The position numbers and the translations under genes are program-made. Below, piece by piece: positions 1-5,457 of a stretch of DNA of 8,009 bases (the stretch's first letter is position 1; every line of letters begins with the position of its first letter). Under the pieces are notes generated by a model. That model searched no databases, was not told where the DNA came from, and saw only the letters and a program-made list of their open reading frames with translations. The stretch is from NCBI GenBank assembly GCA_946481605.1, contig CAMLPA010000136.1, positions 1-8,009 on the forward strand, read 5' to 3'. The DNA comes from an uncultured Flavihumibacter sp. (GTDB taxonomy: Bacteria > Bacteroidota > Bacteroidia > Chitinophagales > Chitinophagaceae).

Positions 1-14
1 GACCGATGAATTGC

Positions 15-41
15 CTATCTTTGAGCCCCATCCAAAGATAG
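15..41. repeat. Perfect 9-bp inverted repeat abutting the HU-like gene start
   Basis: CTATCTTTG (15-23) and CAAAGATAG (33-41) are exact reverse complements separated by 9 nt, and the ATG at 42 follows directly. Each arm holds a Bacteroidota -7 box, TATCTTTG: on the + strand at 16-23 and on the - strand at 40-33. No T-tract follows, so it does not look like an intrinsic terminator. It may be an operator or a 5' leader hairpin; its function is inferred. Confidence 0.6.
16..23 (+). promoter_or_regulatory. -7 promoter box for the HU-like/methyltransferase operon
   Basis: TATCTTTG matches the Bacteroidota -7 consensus TAnnTTTG exactly. The matching -33 TTG would lie left of the window edge, so only half of the promoter can be tested. 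The expected transcription start near 28-30 would give a leader of about 12-14 nt before the ATG at 42. Confidence 0.5.
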
Positions 42-656
42 ATGCTTCAGATACTTTACACTTATCTCATTCAACGCAAATCATTGTTCCTGCCGGGCGT
101 AGGGCATTTTCGACTGCTTTCGGGTGCAGCCCGCTACGATGCGGTACACCAGCAGCTTTTTCCGCCCGTTCCCGAAATTCAGATGACCGACGAACAGCCG
201 CCCACACAAAAGGAACTGTTCGACTACATCGCGAGGAAACTGAATATCTCTGAACTGGAAGCCATCCAGCAATTCAATACCTGCCTCTTCGAAATGCGGC
301 AGCAACTGAAAAGTGGCAAGGCCATCGACTGGCAGGGGGTAGGCGTACTTTCCGCAGGTAATTCCATCAGCGAAACCATCCTGATTCCCTACCATTATTC
401 AGGCTCCGCCCTGGGACCTGTAGAGGCGAACCGCATCATCCGGAAAGATCGTCAATATGCCATGCTGGTGGGAGATCAAGAAACTGATACGGGTGAAATG
501 CAGGAGCGGCTTTTCGGCGAAACAGAAAGAAAACCGCTTCATTGGGGCTGGTACGCGCTTATACTCGCTGTTATTGGCCTGCTCTTTTTAGGATACCATA
601 TTTTTAATTTGAGTAGCGGTAGCTTTTCCGGTAGCCGTCAACTGATCTTCCCATAA
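42..656 (+). CDS. HU/CCDC81-like domain protein with one C-terminal membrane segment
   Basis: A 204-residue protein resembling the Bacteroidota family with prokaryotic CCDC81-like HU domains. A first module (about residues 1-50) has the typical LPGVGHF turn at 17-23. A second (about 55-125) begins with a helix-rich TQKELFDYIARKL stretch and has the matching IDWQGVGVL turn at 95-103. A polar linker precedes a single hydrophobic segment at about 168-188 and a short Ser/Gly-rich tail. HU-fold domains usually bind DNA or self-associate; the membrane anchor makes an envelope or scaffold role as likely as a nucleoid role, and the function is unknown. ATG 42 was chosen because the first HU module starts there and a -7 box lies just upstream; the codon directly before it is an in-frame TAG (39-41). 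No longer start is possible in frame. The next gene starts 2 nt after the stop, so the two are probably co-transcribed. Confidence 0.8.
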   Translation: MLQILYTYLIQRKSLFLPGVGHFRLLSGAARYDAVHQQLFPPVPEIQMTDEQPPTQKELFDYIARKLNISELEAIQQFNTCLFEMRQQLKSGKAIDWQGVGVLSAGNSISETILIPYHYSGSALGPVEANRIIRKDRQYAMLVGDQETDTGEMQERLFGETERKPLHWGWYALILAVIGLLFLGYHIFNLSSGSFSGSRQLIFP

Positions 657-658
657 AC

Positions 659-1555
659 ATGTCTTTTAGCCCCGTTCATTATACTTCATGCCCGGCGTGT
701 CATGCTACAGATATTACATTCATCTCGGATGTGAAGGATCATTCCATATCAGGCACCGTTTTCCCAGTTTGGATGTGTAGAAAATGTACGCTTCGATTCA
801 CGCAGGACGTACCTCCCGCAAATGAAATAGGTCCGTTTTACGCTGCCACACACTATGTTTCACATTCCGACACGAAGGAGGGATTGGTAAATAAAGTGTA
901 CCAACTCGTTAAAAGGCGTACCATTAAAGGAAAAGTGAACATGATCAATAAATGGTGTGCGGGAAGAAAAGGAACACTGTTGGATATAGGCTGTGGCACC
1001 GGAAGTTTTCTGGCTGCCATGAAAGCAGACGGCTGGAAAGTGGAAGGGCTTGAACCCGACCCCGGGGCCAGGACCCTGGCCGCTGAAAAGACAGGGCAGG
1101 AGATATTTGCGCCGGAAAAGATTGATATTCTTCCCGCTGCTACTTACGACGTTATTACCTTATGGCACGTACTTGAACATGTGCACGATCTGCAAGGTTA
1201 TGCGGCATCGTTTCAACGGCTCCTGAAACCAGGCGGTAAATTATTAATTGCTGTTCCGAACTACACTTCGGCGGACGCTGAACACTACGGCGGCTTCTGG
1301 GCAGCATGGGATGTGCCCAGGCATCTTTATCATTTTTCACCACTTTCTGTTGACATGCTGATGAAAAGCCATGGTTTCAGCGCAACCGGCATCAGACCCA
1401 TGTGGTACGATAGCTTCTATGTTTCCATGTTGAGTGAGCAATACAGGAAGGGAAACATCGTAAAAGCCTTTTTCGTTGGATTATGGTCTAACCTGAAAAC
1501 AGTATTCAGGCCCGAAAAATGCAGCTCACTTATTTATATGTTTAGAAAGCAGTAA
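659..1555 (+). CDS. Class I SAM-dependent methyltransferase with N-terminal four-Cys motif
   Basis: A 298-residue protein of the Methyltransf_23-like group. It opens with a probable zinc knuckle, CPAC at 11-14 and CRKC at 40-43, followed by the FY...HY spacing typical of this family. The Rossmann methyltransferase core starts at the glycine-rich SAM loop LDIGCGTGSF (108-117). The acidic LEPD (131-134) should hold the SAM ribose, VLEHV (171-175) is motif II-like, and LKPGG (189-193) precedes a core strand. DVPRHLYHFS (218-227) is a family signature. The C-terminal part (about 245-298) is amphipathic and may sit on the membrane. Proteins of this group methylate sugars, lipids or other small molecules; the substrate cannot be read from sequence. 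It starts 2 nt after the HU-like gene, and its stop is 2 nt from the convergent cyclotransferase stop. Confidence is high for the family and low for the substrate. Confidence 0.88.
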   Translation: MSFSPVHYTSCPACHATDITFISDVKDHSISGTVFPVWMCRKCTLRFTQDVPPANEIGPFYAATHYVSHSDTKEGLVNKVYQLVKRRTIKGKVNMINKWCAGRKGTLLDIGCGTGSFLAAMKADGWKVEGLEPDPGARTLAAEKTGQEIFAPEKIDILPAATYDVITLWHVLEHVHDLQGYAASFQRLLKPGGKLLIAVPNYTSADAEHYGGFWAAWDVPRHLYHFSPLSVDMLMKSHGFSATGIRPMWYDSFYVSMLSEQYRKGNIVKAFFVGLWSNLKTVFRPEKCSSLIYMFRKQ

Positions 1556-1557
1556 GA

Positions 1558-2397
1558 TTACTGCCATTTTATTTCAAAGATGTTCGGCCATAGTTTCCCC
1601 GTGATGTACAGGTTTTTTGAGGTGCTGTCGTAAGCGATCCCGTTCAGCACGGCGCTGCCCTGCCTGTATTTTTCCAGTTGCAGATTTTCTTTTGTATTCC
1701 GCGCGAGGAGTCCTGAGAAGTCTGCTTTTCCCACTACTTTTCCATCCGATAAGTCAATCTTCAGGATATAATCTGTTTCCCATTGGTTGGCATAGAGATA
1801 GCCGTCAATGAATTCAAGTTCATTGATTCTGCCCACCGGGCCATTGTTGTCGTAAACACCGATGATCTTTTCCACCCGCATCGTTTCGGGATTGGTGACG
1901 GAAATATTGTTGGATCCGTCGCTGATCAAAAGGTTTTGACCATCGCTTGTAATGCCCCATCCTTCACCGTTCCAGTCGAATTCCGCTGTTTTTTTGAAAG
2001 TTTCGGGGTCGTAAACAAATACTTTACGGTTCTGCCAGGTGAGTTGGTAAAGTTTGTTGTTATGGATGGTGATGCCTTCGCCGAAGAAATCTTTTCCCTG
2101 TTCCAGTTTTTTTTCAATCTTACCTGTTGCGGGATCAAGCACCCTTAGGGAACTGGTGTACCGGAAGGGTTCAGGTGCTCCCGTTCCTTCATACAATTTT
2201 CCTTTGTGCCAGTACAGGCCTTGTGTGAAAGCGGTAGAGTCGTGCGGAAGAATATTTACGATAGAATAGGTCATGGCCATAGGCGCAGTACCAGTAACCT
2301 CATCAACCTGCTGGTCTGCAGGGGTGTCGGGTGTTGCGTTGTTGCAGGCGGATCCAACCGTTACGGCTATAATTGAGCAAAGAAGCACTTTTTTCAT
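1558..2397 (-). CDS. Glutaminyl-peptide cyclotransferase (plant/bacterial beta-propeller type), lipoprotein
   Basis: A 279-residue protein of the Glu_cyclase_2 family. It converts N-terminal glutamine to pyroglutamate with release of ammonia. The N-terminus is a lipoprotein signal: MKK, a hydrophobic core and the lipobox VGSAC with Cys18 as the lipidated residue, then a Thr/Pro/Asp-rich tether to about 40. The five-bladed propeller body shows the family landmarks: FTQGL (57-61) with Glu70 in YEGTG, GEGI (106-109), LTW (119-121), GWGIT (146-150), NELE (192-195), ANQW (203-206), LNGIAY (251-256) and TGKLWP (266-271). The length fits a complete enzyme. It probably acts on the periplasmic side of a membrane on freshly exported proteins. 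A -7 box lies 18 nt upstream of its ATG. It is transcribed toward the methyltransferase with only 2 nt between stop codons and no terminator visible there. Confidence 0.92.
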   Translation of the reverse strand: MKKVLLCSIIAVTVGSACNNATPDTPADQQVDEVTGTAPMAMTYSIVNILPHDSTAFTQGLYWHKGKLYEGTGAPEPFRYTSSLRVLDPATGKIEKKLEQGKDFFGEGITIHNNKLYQLTWQNRKVFVYDPETFKKTAEFDWNGEGWGITSDGQNLLISDGSNNISVTNPETMRVEKIIGVYDNNGPVGRINELEFIDGYLYANQWETDYILKIDLSDGKVVGKADFSGLLARNTKENLQLEKYRQGSAVLNGIAYDSTSKNLYITGKLWPNIFEIKWQ

Positions 2398-2415
2398 CAG
2401 GTGAAATTATGGGTT

Positions 2416-2423
2416 CAAAAATA
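2416..2423 (-). promoter_or_regulatory. -7 promoter box for the glutaminyl cyclotransferase
   Basis: On the - strand this reads TATTTTTG, an exact TAnnTTTG match, ending 18 nt before the ATG. The expected transcript would have a leader of roughly 12-14 nt. No clear TTG is found at the usual 19-21 nt further upstream, so the -33 half is weak or absent. Confidence 0.5.
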
Positions 2424-2490
2424 GGGTTAGGATTTGAATTGAAAGCAGTGGTTCAGAAGATGAGAAAACTACTCCCCATATTTATTTTCC

Positions 2491-2511
2491 TAATTAATTG
2501 ATTATTAATTA
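2491..2511. repeat. AT-only 8-bp inverted repeat
   Basis: TAATTAAT (2491-2498) and ATTAATTA (2504-2511) are perfect reverse complements around the 5-nt spacer TGATT. An all-AT stem is too weak to be a terminator. It could be a protein site or a bendable element between the divergent promoters, or chance in an AT-rich stretch. Confidence 0.4.
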
Positions 2512-2824
2512 TTAGTGAGTTTTTTCGATAAAATATTTTAGCAAAAGCTTTGTAGTTCGGGGAAATTGTATTTTTTTTACTTCGCTTATCTCCACACCAA
2601 TCCCCTGAAATGCCCTGGTCGCATAATTGCATACCGGCTTACCGTAATCCACTTTCCTCCGAAAATTCTACCTCTTTAAAATTTAATACTTCGTCCCCTG
2701 TTTAAATAGTCTCAAGGCCATTTTGTGCCCTGAGTAAAATCCTGTACCGCTCATTCTCCAATATTCGTATAGAAAATCAGTGCCCAATCCGTGATGACCA
2801 GCCTCAACCACAAAAGAAGCTATC

Positions 2825-4063
2825 ATGACACGTTTTCTATTAGTGCTGGTTTTCTGCACTTACTTTCTGCCACTCGCGGCCCAACGGCAATGCGTAAGCG
2901 GAGCGTATGCAGAGACGATCAAAAGTAAATTTCCGCACGAGCACCATGCGCGTACTCAGTCGGAAAGTACTGATCATGCAAACTACAATGCCCCCGATAC
3001 TGCAACCATCACCATCCCGGTGGTGATTCATGTTGTTTATTTCACCAACGAGCAAAATATTTCTCTTCAACAGATTCAATCGCAACTCGATGCCTTGAAT
3101 AAGGATTTCAACGGCCAAACCACCGATCTGCAAAAGATTCCCGCTTATTTCAAGCCCCTCGCAGCCGGAGCGGGCGTTCGTTTTGAGCTTGCCAAAAAAG
3201 ATCCTCAGGGTTTTTCCACCTCCGGCATCAATCGCATTAAAACTACCAAACGTTATTTCAAAGATGATGACCAGGTAAAGTTTGCCACTTCCTCCGGCGC
3301 GGATGCCTGGGATGCTTCAAAATACCTGAACATCTGGGTATGCGACCTTGATCTCAACCTGATGGGCTACGCCAGTTTCCCCGGTGGCCCCGCCGACCGT
3401 GATGGTGTGGTGATCGATTACAAAGTTTTCGGTACGGCCCCTTATGTGTCCGGCGCCTACAACAAAGGCAGAACCCTCGTGCATGAACTCGGGCACTGGC
3501 TCGGGCTCAAACACCTTTGGGGGGATTACTGGTGTGGTGATGACGGCATAGCGGATACCCCACCTCAACAAAAGGGAAGCCGTGGCTGTCCTTCCGGCGA
3601 GATTTTCAGTTGCGGTACTACATCTCACGGTGATATGTACATGAACTTCATGGACTTTACCGATGATGCCTGCATGTACACTTTCACTGCCGGCCAGCGT
3701 GCCGCCATGCGCAGCAATTTCAAGCCTGGCGGATATATGTACGCATTGACGCAATCCGATGCCTCCCGCTCCGAAGGGGTAGCAAAGGCGCCATTGCCCG
3801 AAACCACTACGGAGCAACAGGTTGTTCCGAGCATTAAGCTTTTCCCGAACCCCGTTCAGGGAAAACTCACACTTGACCTGAAGTCCGAGGTTCCAGGGTA
3901 TACCACGCTTCAGGTGTTTAACCACATGGGACAGCAAATCTTCCAACAACAGATATCTCAGACAATCACCACAATCAGCACCTCACAATTAAAACCGGGT
4001 ATTTATTTTGTTCAGTTGAAAGGCAATACCGGTGAGTGGCGTGAGAAGTTCGTGAAAATGTAA
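2825..4063 (+). CDS. Secreted M43-family (cytophagalysin/pappalysin type) zinc metalloprotease with T9SS type A sorting domain
   Basis: A 412-residue protein. A signal peptide (1-19) ends LAA before Gln20. A propeptide-like stretch to about 60 is rich in His, Ser and Thr. The catalytic domain runs from about 62 (TITIPVVIHVVY) to 305. The zinc motif HELGHWLGLKH (220-230) supplies His220, catalytic Glu221, His224 and His230, and NFMDFTDDAC (274-283) contains the Met-turn Met276, as expected for metzincins of family M43. Cysteines 237, 255, 263 and 283 could pair outside the cell. A linker (about 308-335) leads to the type A sorting domain (about 336-412), marked by KLFPNPVQGKLTL, an LKPGIYFVQL strand and the terminal EKFVKM. 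That domain directs outer-membrane export by the type IX system and is normally removed. The likely role is degradation of extracellular protein; the substrate is unknown. The ATG at 2825 gives an intact signal peptide. It appears to be transcribed alone, with a terminator at 4160-4190. Confidence 0.93.
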   Translation: MTRFLLVLVFCTYFLPLAAQRQCVSGAYAETIKSKFPHEHHARTQSESTDHANYNAPDTATITIPVVIHVVYFTNEQNISLQQIQSQLDALNKDFNGQTTDLQKIPAYFKPLAAGAGVRFELAKKDPQGFSTSGINRIKTTKRYFKDDDQVKFATSSGADAWDASKYLNIWVCDLDLNLMGYASFPGGPADRDGVVIDYKVFGTAPYVSGAYNKGRTLVHELGHWLGLKHLWGDYWCGDDGIADTPPQQKGSRGCPSGEIFSCGTTSHGDMYMNFMDFTDDACMYTFTAGQRAAMRSNFKPGGYMYALTQSDASRSEGVAKAPLPETTTEQQVVPSIKLFPNPVQGKLTLDLKSEVPGYTTLQVFNHMGQQIFQQQISQTITTISTSQLKPGIYFVQLKGNTGEWREKFVKM

Positions 4064-4156
4064 GAAGCTTTTGCCGACTTAATTTTCACTGAACAACTTG
4101 CCAAAGTCCAAACTGATTTTCAACGAACGATTTTTAACATATTTTGGTTGTAAGTA

Positions 4157-5296
4157 TCAGGCGGAACTCAGTAGTTCCGCCGCTTTTTTTGCGGCAACGG
4201 GTGCCAGCGCCACCCCCATACCACTCATACGTACGCAACAAAATACACTTTTGCTTACCTCCCGGATGATGGGCGTTTTCTCCATACCCATCCCCATAAT
4301 GCCCGCCCAATGGTGCGTAATCTTTGGCATTTCTCCGGGAAGCAAAACCTCCTGGAGGAAACATTCCAGTTTGTGCTGAATGAGGGCGCTGGTTTCCATT
4401 TCAGTCGTTTTCTCTCCCTGAAGGTCGGTATTGCGTGCGCCGCCCAGCAATAACCTGTTGTCCAGGTTCCGGAAATAGTAGTAGCCTTCATCAAAATGAA
4501 AACTACCTTTTATTTTCAGGTTTTCGATCGGCTCCGTAAGCAATACCTGGCCCCGTGCCGGGATCACATCCAATTCCGGTATAAGCTCTCCGGCAAAAGC
4601 ATTGTTGCAGATGAGCACCTTTTCAGTGGCAATAGCGCGTCCGCTCAATGCAAACAGAGTGGTGTTGCCTGAAGGTGTTGTTTCCAGGCGTATTGTTTCA
4701 AAGCCATTGAGTATCCTGACACCCATGCCCAGCACTTTTTTTAATAGTGCCGCCACCAGTTTTCCGGAATGAAGTTGTCCTTCCAGGGGATTATATATAA
4801 GATGGCAGATCTTATTGAATCCAAAATGGGCAACTTGTTCAGGTTGGGAAGAAAACACTTTGTTATTATGGGTAAATACCGACAGGTTCCTGTTCAACTC
4901 CGGTAGTAGTTCAATCACCTGTTCCGCCCGTTCTTTTTGTGTATGGTCGAACAGTTCATATCCACCCAGCATTTGGAGATCGATTTCTTCGGCTGAAAAT
5001 GTGTTGCGGATCAATTCCAGTCCTTTGTAACGCATTTCTGCCAGTTGCCATACTTTTTCGGAACCCATTACGGCGAGGTCGGCCACCAGTTCTCCGGCGC
5101 TTCCAAAACAGGCGAAACCTGCGTTGCGCGTACTTGCTCCCGTTGGGATATCCCCACGTTCCACGATGGTAATTTCCAAAGATGGCGCCATCTGTTTAAG
5201 GTGCCACGCTGCCCACAATCCATTCAGTCCGCCGCCTATAATTACCACATCCTGCTGCCTGAAAAAAACTTCTTCTTCCCAAATACTCGTCTGCAT
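4157..5296 (-). CDS. FAD-dependent oxidoreductase of the DAO (D-amino-acid/glycine oxidase-like) family
   Basis: A 379-residue flavoprotein. After a short N-terminal extension the Rossmann strand and dinucleotide loop read VVIIGGGLNGLWAAWHL (17-33), with Glu46 in ITIVERGD at the expected end of the second strand for binding the FAD ribose. GASTRNAGFACFGS (53-66) is the second FAD-contact block of DAO enzymes. GQLHSGKLVAAL (173-184) is the usual middle motif that precedes the substrate-domain return. ARGQVLLTEP (247-256), YYYFRNLDNRLLLGGAR (272-288) and the C-terminal MSGMGVALAP (357-366) close the fold. There is no signal peptide, so it is probably cytoplasmic. Family members oxidise the C-N bond of amino acids or other amines; the substrate is not readable here. 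It is a single gene, divergent from the DUF4197 gene. Its last codons also encode the hairpin of the convergent metalloprotease terminator, which fixes the Ala-Glu-Leu-Leu-Ser-Ser-Ala ending. Confidence 0.88.
   Translation of the reverse strand: MQTSIWEEEVFFRQQDVVIIGGGLNGLWAAWHLKQMAPSLEITIVERGDIPTGASTRNAGFACFGSAGELVADLAVMGSEKVWQLAEMRYKGLELIRNTFSAEEIDLQMLGGYELFDHTQKERAEQVIELLPELNRNLSVFTHNNKVFSSQPEQVAHFGFNKICHLIYNPLEGQLHSGKLVAALLKKVLGMGVRILNGFETIRLETTPSGNTTLFALSGRAIATEKVLICNNAFAGELIPELDVIPARGQVLLTEPIENLKIKGSFHFDEGYYYFRNLDNRLLLGGARNTDLQGEKTTEMETSALIQHKLECFLQEVLLPGEMPKITHHWAGIMGMGMEKTPIIREVSKSVFCCVRMSGMGVALAPVAAKKAAELLSSA
4160..4190 (+). terminator. Rho-independent terminator of the metalloprotease gene
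   Basis: GGCGGAACT (4160-4168), a 4-nt loop CAGT, and AGTTCCGCC (4173-4181) form a perfect 9-bp stem, followed by GC and seven T (4184-4190). The T-tract lies only on the + strand side, so it should stop transcripts from the metalloprotease, whose stop codon is about 96 nt upstream. The whole hairpin lies inside the last codons of the convergent FAD oxidoreductase gene (stop codon 4159-4157). Confidence 0.88.
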
Positions 5297-5326
5297 AATT
5301 TCCGCATTTTTTTACCACACAAAAGT

Positions 5327-5341
5327 CGGGGGAATCCCCCG
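5327..5341. repeat. GC-rich palindrome in the divergent gap
   Basis: CGGGGG (5327-5332), AAT, CCCCCG (5336-5341) form a perfect 6-bp inverted repeat with a 3-nt centre. An overlapping repeat, AATCC (5333-5337) with GGATT (5341-5345), and five T (5344-5348) follow. It lies 31-45 nt upstream of the FAD oxidoreductase ATG. It may be an operator for that gene; a weak + strand terminator is possible but has no gene to terminate. Confidence 0.4.
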
Positions 5342-5357
5342 GATTTTTACCGCAATG

Positions 5358-5396
5358 GTGTTAATCCCACCTGGTTTTCAGTGTTAACACGGTGTT
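5358..5396. repeat. Cluster of GTGTT half-sites including palindrome GTGTTAACAC
   Basis: GTGTTAA occurs at 5358-5364 and again 23 nt later as the perfect palindrome GTGTTAACAC (5381-5390). That palindrome shares its AACAC arm with a following GTGTT (5392-5396) around one G. A further GTGTT lies at 5433-5437. The spacing of about two helical turns between the first two copies suits a regulator binding one DNA face. It lies 50-100 nt upstream of the DUF4197 start. Operator function is inferred. Confidence 0.35.
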
Positions 5397-5445
5397 TGTT
5401 CTCCCGAAAACAACGTTGTTTGCCATTGCTGTGTGTTCTTTTCTC

Positions 5446-5453
5446 TACATTTG
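5446..5453 (+). promoter_or_regulatory. -7 promoter box for the DUF4197 gene, 4 nt from the ATG
   Basis: TACATTTG matches TAnnTTTG exactly and is separated from ATG 5458 by only CGGG. Possible -33 elements are TTTG at 5419-5422 (23-nt spacing) and TTG at 5426-5428 (17-nt spacing), both off the usual 19-21. Transcription would begin at or within a few nt of the ATG. This supports ATG 5458 over an in-frame GTG at 5392. Confidence 0.6.
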
Positions 5454-5457
5454 CGGG

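Larger units (their letters stand above)
2398..2824. other. 427-nt divergent intergenic region without a convincing gene
   Basis: This gap separates the - strand cyclotransferase from the + strand metalloprotease and must hold both promoters. The left end has the cyclotransferase -7 box. The middle (about 2480-2580) is AT-rich, with an AT inverted repeat (2491-2511) and a run of eight T (2571-2578). From about 2580 to 2824 the composition returns to normal, but both strands are broken by stops. The longest thing noted is a 23-codon - strand frame (2683-2754) that I do not recognise. No TAnnTTTG box for the metalloprotease was found on the + strand; the nearest is AAGCTTTG (2545-2552), with one mismatch and no -33 partner. 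The length suggests a long leader, an unseen small RNA or a decayed gene, but none is demonstrated. Confidence 0.6.

Noticed and set aside
2..253. A + strand frame open from the left edge to 253, overlapping the HU-like gene
   Set aside because: It overlaps a recognisable protein in another frame, has no motif I recognise, and becomes low-complexity Ala/Arg/Thr. The end of an upstream gene in bases 1-41 cannot be assigned to any frame.
2683..2754. A 23-codon - strand frame in the divergent gap
   Set aside because: It is short, unrecognised, and lacks a well-spaced ribosome site or -7 box. A remnant of a decayed gene cannot be excluded but is not supported.
3317..3949. A 210-codon - strand frame inside the metalloprotease gene
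   Set aside because: It is antisense to a gene with complete catalytic and sorting motifs; its translation shows no family features and it looks like a codon-bias shadow.
4170..4192. A run of seven A followed by a hairpin near the end of the FAD oxidoreductase mRNA, resembling a -1 frameshift signal
   Set aside because: Only 2 nt separate the A-run from the stem, much less than the usual 5-9. The structure is already explained as the + strand terminator.
5326..5348. The GC-rich palindrome plus five T read as a + strand terminator
   Set aside because: No + strand gene ends upstream of it, since the neighbouring gene is on the - strand, so an operator is the simpler reading.
5392..5457. A 22-residue N-terminal extension of the DUF4197 protein from an in-frame GTG
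   Set aside because: It precedes an exact -7 box that ends 4 nt before ATG 5458, and ATG 5458 already gives a normal basic-then-hydrophobic signal start.
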